Source: Microgenomates group bacterium (GTDB lineage Bacteria; Patescibacteriota; Microgenomatia; UBA1406; GWC2-37-13). From it: a stretch of DNA of 10,379 nucleotides. The position numbers and the translations under genes were made by a program. The notes beneath the pieces were generated by a model. The model saw only the letters and a list, made by a program, of their open reading frames with translations, had not been told where the DNA came from and made no database searches. Below, piece by piece: positions 1 to 7,050 of this stretch. The stretch spans positions 1-10,379 of the forward strand of contig JAPYWZ010000011.1 in NCBI GenBank assembly GCA_028276105.1, in the 5' to 3' direction. Position 1 is the stretch's first letter. Each line of letters starts with the position of its first letter.

Positions 1-618
1 AACGTCGTTGGTGGCCACTACTGGCAGACCAAATTTTCGAGAAAGCTTTATAAGTTCTTCATTTAAAAAACTACTTTCTTTAAGTTTTGGATAGCGTTGA
101 ATTTCTAAATAAAAATTTTTATCAAAAATCTCAATGTATTTTCTTATCAATCTTTCTGCCTCAGAAAAATCACGATTTAAAATCGCTGAAGAAATTTCAG
201 ATGATAAACAACCAGAAAGAACAATAATTCCATCACGATATTTTTCTAATAGTTCAAAATCAATTCTTGGTTTGTAATAAAATCCCTCAAGGTGAGCGGA
301 TGAGACTAATTTTAAAAGATTTTTATACCCCACTAAATTTTTGGCAAGAAGGGTAAGATGATAACTATCTTTTTCCAAACCAACCTTTTTATCAAAACGG
401 GAGTTTTTTGCTTTGTAAACTTCAACCCCAATAATTGGTTTTACCCCCATTTCTTTTCCTTTTAAAAAAAATTTAAATGCCCCATATAAAGCACCATGAT
501 CAGTGATGGCTAAAGCCGGCATTTCAAGTTCTTTGGCCCTAGCAAAAACCTGATCAATCCGTGCCATCCCATCAAGTAAAGAATATTCAGTATGTAAATG
601 TAAATGGACGAAAGACAT
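1..618 (-). CDS. dnaE: DNA polymerase III alpha subunit, N-terminal part (PHP domain), partial
   Basis: This is the start of the replicative DNA polymerase catalytic subunit. The reading frame is open from an ATG at 618 to the window edge, 206 codons with no stop, so the gene continues beyond position 1. The translated N-terminus contains VHLHLHTEYSLLDG (residues 4-17), the first metal-binding motif of the PHP domain, then ALAITDHGALYG (residues 35-46) and GVKPIIGVEVY, all classic for bacterial DnaE. Further on, GFYYKPRID and VLSGCLSSEI are also typical of the family. The HxH and TDHG residues are intact, so the PHP domain may keep metal-binding or proofreading activity. The polymerase palm and fingers domains lie outside the window. 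There is no Shine-Dalgarno sequence before the ATG; the upstream region is nearly pure A/T. The gene lies downstream of gatB on the same strand, separated by a long AT-rich palindrome. Identification is secure; only the C-terminal extent is unknown. Confidence 0.95.
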   Translation of the reverse strand, partial: MSFVHLHLHTEYSLLDGMARIDQVFARAKELEMPALAITDHGALYGAFKFFLKGKEMGVKPIIGVEVYKAKNSRFDKKVGLEKDSYHLTLLAKNLVGYKNLLKLVSSAHLEGFYYKPRIDFELLEKYRDGIIVLSGCLSSEISSAILNRDFSEAERLIRKYIEIFDKNFYLEIQRYPKLKESSFLNEELIKLSRKFGLPVVATNDV

Positions 619-624
619 ATAAAA

Positions 625-755
625 AAATTAAAAACTAAAAATGAAAAAATAAAAATGACAAATAAAAATTAAAAAATTTTTCAAATTTTTTAATTTATTT
701 CTTTTTGCATTTTTTCATTGTTATTTTTCATTTTTATTTTTTATTTTTTATTTAT
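625..755. repeat. Long AT-rich imperfect palindrome between gatB and dnaE
   Basis: The spacer between gatB and dnaE is an inverted repeat. At its centre is a perfect 14-bp stem: AAATTAAAAAATTT at 666-679 and AAATTTTTTAATTT at 683-696, with a 3-nt loop TTC. Outside the core the two sides keep an imperfect inverted resemblance built from words such as AAAAATGAAAAA and AAAATGACAA on the left, and their complements (TTTTTCATTG, TTTTTCATTTTT, TTTTTGCATT) on the right. The right edge runs into the last codons and stop of gatB. A transcript would form a long A-U hairpin that could act as a terminator or processing site for gatCAB and isolate dnaE. That role is inference, since the stem has no G/C. 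The same word style recurs at 7051-7179. Confidence 0.6.
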
Positions 756-2111
756 TTTCTTTTCAATCTCCTCTTTTACTATCTTTGCTTCAACTTTTCC
801 CTTCATTTCTCTCATTACTTGGCCCACTAAAAACATAATGGCATTTACTTTTCCTTTTTTATAATCTAAAACCGCTTTTTGATTCTCTTTTAAAACTTTA
901 TTAATTACTTCTTCTAATAAGTTTTTATCCACTTCTTTTGGTCTTAAATTTTCAATTAATTTATTAATAAATTCGTCGGGGGGCAATTGAGAAGAAATTT
1001 TTTTATTAACGATATAATTGGCTATAAGTTGGCTTGGATTTTGAATTTTTAAATTTAAGTTGGCGATTTGCGTTTTAAATTTTGTATTTATCTTTTCAAA
1101 ATAATCGGCCAAATTCTTATCTCGAGTTAAAATAAACGCCTCCTCATATCGAATCCCCAATAAAGAAACATATCTCTCAACTTTTTGCCAAGGGAGTTCT
1201 GGCACTTTAATTGAATCAAGATATTTTTTGGTAAAAACCAAAGGTGGAATATCTGGTTCAGGAAAATAACGATAATCAGAAGCTTTCTCTTTTATTCTTT
1301 GGGAGTAAGTGATTCCTTTCTTTTCATCAAAGCCCCGCGTTTCTTGAAGCGGTGTTTTTCCTTCTTTTAAAATCTCTATTTGCCTTTTTATCTCATAATC
1401 AATCGCCTGTTTGACAAAACGAAAGGAATTAATATTTTTAACTTCTACTTTATAATTGGGTAATTTTTGATTTTTGATTTTTGATATTTGATATCTTAGA
1501 GAGATATTCGGCTCCATCCTCATCGTCCCTTTTTCCATATCAGCATCTGAGACGCCAAGATAGCGAATGATTACTTGAAGCTCCTCCAAAAACCGTTTGA
1601 CATCGTCACTGTTATCAAAATCCGGCTCAGTAACAATCTCAACCAAAGGGACTCCCGATCGATTAAAATCAATTAAAGTCCCGTTTTTTGAATGAATAAG
1701 TTTTCCCGTATCTTCTTCAAGATGTACTCGGCGAATGCGAAAAATTTTTTTTGTCAAGGCATTTTTTGCTTGATCTTTATACGCAATCTCCACCCAACCA
1801 TGACTCGCAATTGGTTCATCATACTGACTAATCTGGTATCCTTTTGGTAAATCAGGATAAAAATAATGCTTGCGATCAAACTTAGAAAAAGAATTGATTT
1901 GACAGTTTAAAGCCTTACCAATTAAGATTGTCCATTCAATCGCTTTTTTATTGGCAACGGGTAAAGCCCCAGGCATCCCCAAACAAACAGGACAAACTTG
2001 GGTATTTGCTGGTTTACCAAAATAAGAGGCCGAGCATTGACAAAACATTTTTGAAGAGGTTTTAAGTTCAATATGAATTTCCAAACCAATCACTGGTTGA
2101 TAGTTATCCAT
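741..2111 (-). CDS. gatB: Asp-tRNA(Asn)/Glu-tRNA(Gln) amidotransferase subunit B
   Basis: GatB is the kinase and tRNA-binding subunit of the GatCAB amidotransferase. It activates the side chain of mischarged Glu-tRNA(Gln) or Asp-tRNA(Asn) with ATP, and ammonia from GatA then converts it to Gln or Asn. The protein is 456 aa, slightly below the usual ~475. The N-terminus has the family signature VIGLEIHIELKTSSKMFC (residues 7-24). The zinc-binding cysteines are at 24, 26, 40 and 43 (CxC...CPVC). The conserved catalytic-core stretches FDRKHYFYPDLPKGYQIS, RVHLEEDTGKL, FNRSGVPLVEIVTEPD and DYRYFPEPDIPPL are all present. The C-terminal ~140 residues are the helical and YqeY-like tail domain, ending in a lysine-rich stretch. 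It is the last gene of gatC-gatA-gatB, 32 bp after gatA. An AGGTG at 2122-2126 lies 10 nt before the ATG and is the only reasonable Shine-Dalgarno match in this operon. Confidence is very high. Confidence 0.97.
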   Translation of the reverse strand: MDNYQPVIGLEIHIELKTSSKMFCQCSASYFGKPANTQVCPVCLGMPGALPVANKKAIEWTILIGKALNCQINSFSKFDRKHYFYPDLPKGYQISQYDEPIASHGWVEIAYKDQAKNALTKKIFRIRRVHLEEDTGKLIHSKNGTLIDFNRSGVPLVEIVTEPDFDNSDDVKRFLEELQVIIRYLGVSDADMEKGTMRMEPNISLRYQISKIKNQKLPNYKVEVKNINSFRFVKQAIDYEIKRQIEILKEGKTPLQETRGFDEKKGITYSQRIKEKASDYRYFPEPDIPPLVFTKKYLDSIKVPELPWQKVERYVSLLGIRYEEAFILTRDKNLADYFEKINTKFKTQIANLNLKIQNPSQLIANYIVNKKISSQLPPDEFINKLIENLRPKEVDKNLLEEVINKVLKENQKAVLDYKKGKVNAIMFLVGQVMREMKGKVEAKIVKEEIEKKINKK

Positions 2112-2115
2112 AAAT

Positions 2116-2132
2116 ATTCCACACCTTGGAAT
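2116..2132 (-). promoter_or_regulatory. gatB ribosome binding site in a small hairpin loop
   Basis: In the 32-bp gatA-gatB spacer the minus strand reads ATTCCA-AGGTG-TGGAAT: a perfect 6-bp inverted repeat whose 5-nt loop is AGGTG. That loop is complementary to the anti-Shine-Dalgarno core and stands 10 nt upstream of the gatB ATG. The hairpin is seen directly. Whether it displays or hides the ribosome site is inference. With only two G-C pairs its stability would be modest. Confidence 0.4.
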
Positions 2133-2143
2133 TTTTAAAATTT

Positions 2144-3529
2144 TTAATCAGGATAATTTTTCACTCCTTTTTTAATCACCCCCAAAAAATCAGTTTCTTT
2201 TTCTATTTGATGTGTTAAATTCAAAATATTTTCTTCCTCAAACCACCTTCCCATAAGCTGAAGCCCAATTGGCAGATTTTCTTTTTTTGTCAAGCCAAAA
2301 GGAAAGCTTATAGCACAAATCCCCGCAATAGCAGCTGGCTCATTTAAAACATCCATCATCTCTCCAAAAAAAGGATATTTTTCAAACTCACCCAATTTTA
2401 GAGCCGGAATCGGTGTGGTTGGCGCCAAAATCATATCCACTTCTTTAAAAACTTTTTTGAAATCTTCAATAATTAATGTTCTTACTTTTTGCGCTTTTTT
2501 ATAATAAGCATCATAATACCCATAAGATAAAACATAAGTCCCAAGCATTATCCGTCTTTTTGCCTCACTGCCAAAAAAAGTCCGATCATTACCATATCTT
2601 ATCCCATCATAACGGGCTAAATTAGAAGAAACTTCGGCTCGCTGAATGATCGTATAAACAGAGATTGAATATTTTGGTGACAAAAGTTTTATCTTTTTTA
2701 TCTTATGACCTAGTTTTTCCAAAATCTCAACTAATTGATAAAAAGCATTTTTAATCTCACAATCAACCCCATTCAAATACTCGTCAGTAATGCCGATAAT
2801 AAACTTCTTTTTCTTTTTTAAACTTGCCACATAATCAGGAACTTCATTTGGGGCAGTCGTGGCATCAAATTCGTCTTTGCCAGCAATTATTTTTAAAATA
2901 AAAGCAGCATCTTCGGTAGTCAATGTTAACGGTCCTGGGCAATCAAGTGACGAGGCCATGGCGATTAAACCATAGCGAGAAACTCGACCGTAAGTTGGTT
3001 TTAAGCCAATAACTCCCGACCAAGAACCGGGTTGTCTGATTGATCCAGCCGTTTCTGAACCGATTGCTGCTGGGGCCAAATAAGAAGAAACCGCTGCCGC
3101 CGATCCCCCCGATGAACCACCAGGGCAGCGCGACAAATCCCATGGGTTTTTCGTTGGGCCAAAATCTGAGGTTTCAGTGGAAGAACCATGAGCCCAAGCA
3201 TCCATATTAGTTTTTCCTAAAATAAAAAAAGAAGTATCAATTAAGCGCTTAGTCACTGTTGATTCATAAGGAGGAATAAAATTCGCCAAAACTTTAGATG
3301 AGGCAGTTGTTCTTATCCCTTTGGTGCAAAAATTATCTTTAACTGCAATTGGCACTTTTATCTTTTTCGACTTATCAGCCTTATAAGACTTATTTACTGT
3401 TAAATAAGCATTAAGCTTTTTATTATACTTTTCTATTCTTTTTAAAAAATAATCGATAACCTCTTTTGAAGAAATTTTTTTATTTTTAATAAGTGCCAAA
3501 ATCTCAGTGACTGATTTTCCCAAAAGCAT
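2144..3529 (-). CDS. gatA: Asp-tRNA(Asn)/Glu-tRNA(Gln) amidotransferase subunit A
   Basis: GatA is the glutaminase subunit of GatCAB. It hydrolyses glutamine and channels ammonia to the GatB active site. The 461-aa protein is a member of the amidase-signature family and has the full Ser-cisSer-Lys triad: Lys64 in PIAVKDNF, Ser139 in the GGSSGGSAAAV motif and Ser163 in GSETAGSIRQP. Spacings of 75 and 24 residues match those of characterised GatA. Later conserved blocks include LKPTYGRVSRYGLIAMASSLD, APTTPIPA and the C-terminal AISFPFG...LPIGLQLMGRWFEE. Length is near normal (~480). The ATG at 3529 lies 6 nt after the gatC stop; a weak GGTGA overlapping the end of gatC could help reinitiation, so the two genes are probably translationally coupled. 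gatB follows after 32 bp. Nothing suggests decay. Confidence 0.97.
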   Translation of the reverse strand: MLLGKSVTEILALIKNKKISSKEVIDYFLKRIEKYNKKLNAYLTVNKSYKADKSKKIKVPIAVKDNFCTKGIRTTASSKVLANFIPPYESTVTKRLIDTSFFILGKTNMDAWAHGSSTETSDFGPTKNPWDLSRCPGGSSGGSAAAVSSYLAPAAIGSETAGSIRQPGSWSGVIGLKPTYGRVSRYGLIAMASSLDCPGPLTLTTEDAAFILKIIAGKDEFDATTAPNEVPDYVASLKKKKKFIIGITDEYLNGVDCEIKNAFYQLVEILEKLGHKIKKIKLLSPKYSISVYTIIQRAEVSSNLARYDGIRYGNDRTFFGSEAKRRIMLGTYVLSYGYYDAYYKKAQKVRTLIIEDFKKVFKEVDMILAPTTPIPALKLGEFEKYPFFGEMMDVLNEPAAIAGICAISFPFGLTKKENLPIGLQLMGRWFEEENILNLTHQIEKETDFLGVIKKGVKNYPD

Positions 3530-3535
3530 ATTTTT

Positions 3536-3841
3536 TTATTCACCAAAAATTTTTTTAACCTTAAAGCAATTACCTTCTTTGTTTTGAGTGTTTTGAAAAA
3601 CTTCTTCTAAATTAAGACCACGTTTATTTTTTTCGCCATCATCAAAAAATACATTTTTTAAAAAAGTAGCGGAAGAACTAGGCGAAACATTATCGGTTGC
3701 CAATTCATTTAAATTTTCAATGTAAGAAATTGTTTCTTCCAACTGAGTTTTATACTTTACAATTTCGTCATCAACCAAAGTTAAACCAGCCAATTTCGAA
3801 AGCTGCAAAACATCTTCTTTTGATAACGACTTTTTTTTCAT
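3536..3841 (-). CDS. gatC: Asp-tRNA(Asn)/Glu-tRNA(Gln) amidotransferase subunit C
   Basis: GatC is the small subunit that wraps around GatA and GatB and stabilises the complex. The protein is 101 aa, the usual family size. It begins KKKSLSKEDVLQLSKLAGLTLVDDEIVKYKTQLEETISYIENLNEL, the two-helix N-terminal pattern of GatC (xVxxLAxLARLxLxxxE...L..IL.Y...L). The later part contains the diagnostic but shortened FFDDGE stretch, matching LRxDxV/ lead-in sequences of other GatC proteins only loosely. It is the first gene of gatC-gatA-gatB. Directly upstream is a TATAAT at 3851-3856, 9 nt from the ATG, and no Shine-Dalgarno sequence, so a leaderless mRNA is plausible. Identity rests on both sequence and operon position. 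Confidence 0.92.
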   Translation of the reverse strand: MKKKSLSKEDVLQLSKLAGLTLVDDEIVKYKTQLEETISYIENLNELATDNVSPSSSATFLKNVFFDDGEKNKRGLNLEEVFQNTQNKEGNCFKVKKIFGE

Positions 3842-3850
3842 AATTAATTA

Positions 3851-3856
3851 ATTATA
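3851..3856 (-). promoter_or_regulatory. Putative -10 box of the gatCAB operon
   Basis: The minus strand has a consensus TATAAT ending 9 nt before the gatC ATG. A start of transcription about 7 nt downstream would leave only 2-3 nt before the start codon, so the gatC message would be nearly leaderless. I see no good -35 hexamer at 16-18 bp. In such AT-rich DNA a chance match is possible. Confidence 0.4.
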
Positions 3857-3903
3857 TACTATATTCAACGTTTAATGTTTCACTTTTTTCCGATTTATTT
3901 AAT

Positions 3904-4060
3904 TCTTACTAATTTTAACTATTTTTACCCAACGCTTACCCTATGTTTACACTATTTTTACACGGCGTAAGAGGCGGTTTACACTAATTTCAATCTCCCA
4001 ATCTCCATTAATCTCTACCTATCTCTATTTATCTCAACAAATCTCTATCTATCTCTATTA
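3904..4060. repeat. Composite tandem repeat array 1 (11-bp TTTACAC module plus 10-bp ATCTCTA module)
   Basis: Two adjacent tandem repeats fill most of the gatD-gatC spacer. The first is a TTTACAC/TTTACCC module with matches starting at 3924, 3935, 3946, 3957 and 3978. The first four are exactly 11 bp apart; the last is 21 bp on, after a GC-richer insertion (GGCGTAAGAGGCGG, 3964-3977). Degenerate copies (TTTTAACT) extend left to about 3904. The second module is a 10-bp unit, consensus ATCTCTATTT, in seven clean blocks from 3991 to 4060 (CAATCTCCCA, ATCTCCATTA, ATCTCTACCT, ATCTCTATTT, ATCTCAACAA, ATCTCTATCT, ATCTCTATTA). The last two units overlap the 3' end and stop codon of gatD. The same modules in the same order occur at 7232-7370. 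Confidence 0.85.
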
Positions 4061-4791
4061 TTTCTTATCACTATTTCTCTCGCCTGCTTCTCCCACTCCT
4101 CATCAAACTCTTTCACTAGAATCTTTCTTTTATATTTTCTCTCAATTGCTTTTTCCAATAAAAAAAAAGTAACTTTTGGATTTTTTGGCAAAATCGGTCC
4201 ATGAAGATAAGTACCAATCGTATTTTTATAAAAAATCCCCTCAGTTTTATCTTTCCCATTATTACCAAAACCAAAAATCACCTCCCCAAAAGCCAAATTT
4301 TTGTTGGATAGATAAGTCCTTCCCCCATGATTTTCAAAACCAACCACAATTTCGTCTTTAGCAATCTTTGTTTTTATCCCAATATCACCAATTAAACGAG
4401 GAAAACTCTCGCCTGGATTTTCTGTATAAAGATCAAAAATCGAAAGTCCAGGAATTTTTGTCCCATCTGCCGCCTTATAATATCGCCCCAAAAATTGATA
4501 GGCCCCACAGACAAATAAACCAGAAACTCCCGCTTCAATTGCTTTTTTAAGAGCCTTACTTTTTCCGTTTTTTAAATCTTTGCTTACTATTTCCTGCTGT
4601 TTATCCTGGGCTCCTCCCATAAAAAGAATGTCCATTTTTAAAATCTTTTCGTAAGGATCGTTTAAGGAAATTGGGCAAACTTCTAAATCAATACCTAAAA
4701 TTTTTGCCCAATAACTTAAAGCAATAATATTTCCTCGATCACCATAGGTACTCATAAGTTGCGGGTAAAACCAACCCAAAAAAAGTTTCAT
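4045..4791 (-). CDS. gatD: Lipid II isoglutaminyl synthase, glutamine amidotransferase subunit
   Basis: GatD is the glutaminase half of the MurT/GatD enzyme, which amidates the alpha-carboxyl of D-Glu in the lipid II stem peptide to D-isoglutamine at the cytoplasmic face of the membrane. The 248-aa protein is a CobB/CobQ-like class I glutamine amidotransferase and matches the Staphylococcus GatD pattern along its length: STYGDRGNIIAL (14-25), FMGGAQDKQQ (57-66), the nucleophile Cys95 in FVCGAYQFLG, PRLIGDI (131-137) with the glutamine-binding Arg, VGFENHGGRTY (150-160), FGFGNN, and His197 in TYLHGPILPKN. Like other GatD proteins it lacks the usual third triad residue, which MurT is known to supply. 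Its ATG overlaps the murT stop (ATGA), implying coupled translation and 1:1 assembly. The last codons (RNNRDR, then TAG) fall in the 10-bp repeat of array 1. Identification is very secure. Confidence 0.96.
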   Translation of the reverse strand: MKLFLGWFYPQLMSTYGDRGNIIALSYWAKILGIDLEVCPISLNDPYEKILKMDILFMGGAQDKQQEIVSKDLKNGKSKALKKAIEAGVSGLFVCGAYQFLGRYYKAADGTKIPGLSIFDLYTENPGESFPRLIGDIGIKTKIAKDEIVVGFENHGGRTYLSNKNLAFGEVIFGFGNNGKDKTEGIFYKNTIGTYLHGPILPKNPKVTFFLLEKAIERKYKRKILVKEFDEEWEKQAREIVIRNNRDR

Positions 4792-6107
4792 AAAAATTTT
4801 TTGCCAACTAATAACTTTCTTACTTCAAGCATGGCTGAATAATTGGGAAAAACAAAAATCGCCTCATTTTCTTTTGTTTCTTCTAAAATCTTTTTTAATG
4901 TTTTTTTCAAGTCAATTAGGGGAATAATCTTTTTTTTCGAATTTGTTAGTTCATATTTTAAGCGAATTGCCATATCAAAAGCTCGATCACCCGAGACAAA
5001 AATCTTTTTTGCCAAAAACACTATTTTTTTAAACTCTACATCAAAGATCCAAGAAACATCCCGTCCATCTGGAATTCGATTATTTAAAATTAGCCAAAAA
5101 AATTTTTTTTGACCTTTGAAATACGAAGTTACCGCTTCAATTGATTGATTAAAACCAGCTGGATTTTTTGATAACAAAAGATAAAAAATCCGATTTTTGT
5201 AGATAATCTTTTCTTGCCGACCAAAAGCTGGTTTAAAATCTTTGACAAAATCAGAAACCTTTTTTAAATCAAAATTAAATCCCTTTATCAACACTAAAAA
5301 AGCCGCGGTTAAATTGTATTGATTATAAACCCCAAAAAGAGAAAAAGGAATGTTTTTTAAGGATAAAGTAAAAATATTTTCTTGATGAAAACCACACTTT
5401 TGACAAAAAAAACTTCCAAGATGGGAATAAGCCACTTTTTGGTAGGATAAAAGATTAAAACAAACCGGACAGTAATTAAAATCAACATCAAAAGGAAGAT
5501 TTTTATAAGGCATTTTACTTTTTTCTAAACCAAAATAAAAAACAAAAGAAGAGATATTTTTTCCCAAATAATAAAGATTAGGATCATCACCGTTTAAAAA
5601 AACCAATGTTTTTGGCCAAAGCTTTTTCAAAGCCAAAAACCAACGAGAAGCAATCGTATTAACCTCCCCATAACGATCAAGTTGATCACGAAAAAGATTT
5701 AAAATTAAAACGATATTGGGCGAAAATTCTTTAATAATTAAAGAAAAATTAAACTCATCTGCCTCAAAGATCGCCACCTGTTTTTCAATTTTACCCAAAA
5801 AATTGGCGTTTTTAATTAAAGAAGAAGCAATTCCATTTAAAAGATTGGCTCCCTCTTTATTGGTAAAAACTTGATATCCCTTTTTTTCCAAAAGATATTT
5901 TAAAAGAGCCACAGTTGTTGTTTTTCCATTGGTTCCGGTAACTACAATCGTTTGAAGATGAGGATTTTTTTTAAAAATTTTTTTTAAAAAATTTTTATCA
6001 AAGATCAATGCCAAATGACCTGGCCAAGTTGAACCAGCGCCAATCTTTAAAATATAACTTAAAAAAGCAACTAATTTCCCCAAAATAATTGATAGATAAA
6101 AAACCAT
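4788..6107 (-). CDS. murT: Lipid II isoglutaminyl synthase, Mur-ligase subunit
   Basis: MurT is the Mur-ligase-like partner of GatD. It uses ATP to activate the D-Glu carboxylate of lipid II for amidation. The 439-aa protein has N-terminal AGSTWPGHLAL (24-34), the P-loop VVTGTNGKTTT (55-65), FEADEFNF (114-121), LNLFRDQLDRYGE (136-148) and NGDDPNL. A zinc ribbon of four cysteines (213, 216, 235 and 238, CPVC...CQKC) is inserted in the central domain, a hallmark that separates MurT from MurC-F. The C-terminal DUF1727 region has SKNPAGFNQSIEAV and NNRIPDGRDVSWIFDVEF; the latter contains the aspartate that completes the GatD catalytic triad in studied enzymes. Hydrophobic residues 2-20 may sit at the membrane. 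It starts 5 nt after the htpX stop and ends in the ATGA overlap with gatD, with no visible Shine-Dalgarno, so all three genes look like one transcription unit. Confidence 0.95.
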   Translation of the reverse strand: MVFYLSIILGKLVAFLSYILKIGAGSTWPGHLALIFDKNFLKKIFKKNPHLQTIVVTGTNGKTTTVALLKYLLEKKGYQVFTNKEGANLLNGIASSLIKNANFLGKIEKQVAIFEADEFNFSLIIKEFSPNIVLILNLFRDQLDRYGEVNTIASRWFLALKKLWPKTLVFLNGDDPNLYYLGKNISSFVFYFGLEKSKMPYKNLPFDVDFNYCPVCFNLLSYQKVAYSHLGSFFCQKCGFHQENIFTLSLKNIPFSLFGVYNQYNLTAAFLVLIKGFNFDLKKVSDFVKDFKPAFGRQEKIIYKNRIFYLLLSKNPAGFNQSIEAVTSYFKGQKKFFWLILNNRIPDGRDVSWIFDVEFKKIVFLAKKIFVSGDRAFDMAIRLKYELTNSKKKIIPLIDLKKTLKKILEETKENEAIFVFPNYSAMLEVRKLLVGKKFL

Positions 6108-6112
6108 AAAAG

Positions 6113-7027
6113 TTACATCATTTTCTCCAACATTTTTATCCGCTCCTCAATCGGTGGATGAGTATTAAATAAATTAGTTAACCATGAAGAAAATTTTTTT
6201 GAAGAAAACGGGTTAACAATAAAAAGATGAGCAGTATTAGTTGTTGCATAGCGCATCGGTAAATGATAGGTAGAAATTTTTCTTAAGGCATCAATTAAAC
6301 CTTGTGGATTGCGAGTCAGCAAAACCGCTGAAGCATCGGCCAAAAACTCTCTTCGTCTTGAGATGGCTAGTTGAATTAAAGTAGCAATCAAAGGAGCTAA
6401 AATTAAAGCTAAGATAAATAAAATAAAAAATAAAGGATTAACATTTTTTCGATCCTCATCATCAAAATTTCTTTGCCACCAAAAACCGCGCCAAAACCAA
6501 TCAGAAACTAAAGCAATTATCCCAACCAACACCGAAACAATCGAAGCCAAAAGAATATCATAGTTTTTAATATGAGAAAGTTCATGGGCAATCACTCCTT
6601 CCAAATCACTGCGATCCAAAATTTTCAAAAGCCCAGTTGTGACACAAACTACCGCATTTTTTGGATTTCGACCAGTGGCAAAAGCATTGGGGGAGGGATC
6701 ATCAATCACATAAAGTTTTGGCATCGGTAGTCCTGCGGCTAAAGTCAAATTTTCAGTTACTGTATAAAAATCAAAGTATTTTTTTTTATCCGCTGGTCTT
6801 GCCCCAACCGTAAAAAGAACAATTTTGTCGGAATAAAAATAACTTATAAATGAAGAAATTAGAGAAAAAATTAATCCAAAAACCAAAAATTGATTGGCTG
6901 ATTGGGTATAATAACCAATCAAATAAAAAAATCCACTAAATAAAGCGATAAATAAAACCAAAATAAAAAAAGTTCTTCTTTTATTGTAGGTGATTTGAGA
7001 GTAAGGAGTCACAATAACAGAAAACAC
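6113..7027 (-). CDS. htpX: HtpX-like membrane zinc metalloprotease
   Basis: This is an M48-family protease homologous to HtpX, which degrades misfolded membrane proteins with its active site facing the cytoplasm. The 304-aa protein has the zinc motif HELSH at 148-152 (VIAHELSHIKNYD) and the third ligand Glu227 in RRREFLADASAVLLTR. Two N-terminal membrane helices lie at about 21-40 and 47-65, and two more at about 158-178 and 197-222, the usual HtpX topology. PSPNAFATGRNPKNAVVCVTTGLL (residues 111-134) is another strong family signature, as is the C-terminal FNTHPPIEERIKMLE. The start is a GTG at 7027; it is preceded in frame by TAG, there is no in-frame ATG until residue 102, and residues 8-20 (PYSQITYNKRRTF) already match the family, so GTG at 7027 or 7012 must be used. 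murT follows after 5 nt. lemA, a frequent HtpX partner, lies upstream on the same strand across a repeat-rich spacer. Confidence 0.94.
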   Translation of the reverse strand: MFSVIVTPYSQITYNKRRTFFILVLFIALFSGFFYLIGYYTQSANQFLVFGLIFSLISSFISYFYSDKIVLFTVGARPADKKKYFDFYTVTENLTLAAGLPMPKLYVIDDPSPNAFATGRNPKNAVVCVTTGLLKILDRSDLEGVIAHELSHIKNYDILLASIVSVLVGIIALVSDWFWRGFWWQRNFDDEDRKNVNPLFFILFILALILAPLIATLIQLAISRRREFLADASAVLLTRNPQGLIDALRKISTYHLPMRYATTNTAHLFIVNPFSSKKFSSWLTNLFNTHPPIEERIKMLEKMM

Positions 7028-7050
7028 CTAACTTCTAACACCAAAAAATT

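Noticed and set aside
619..740. Classical Rho-independent terminator after gatB
   Set aside because: The hairpin has practically no G or C and therefore does not match the intrinsic terminator model; it is listed as a palindrome only.
2943..3201. Two 66-codon minus-strand open frames inside gatA
   Set aside because: They lie in alternative frames of the highly conserved GatA signature region and have no family-like sequence.
4788..4790. TGA recoding as glycine (Gracilibacteria/Absconditabacteria code)
   Set aside because: TGA ends murT exactly where the family ends and overlaps the gatD ATG, and no internal TGA is needed in any gene here.
4176..5112. Plus-strand open frames opposite gatD and murT
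   Set aside because: They are antisense shadows of two well-identified genes, with low-complexity translations.
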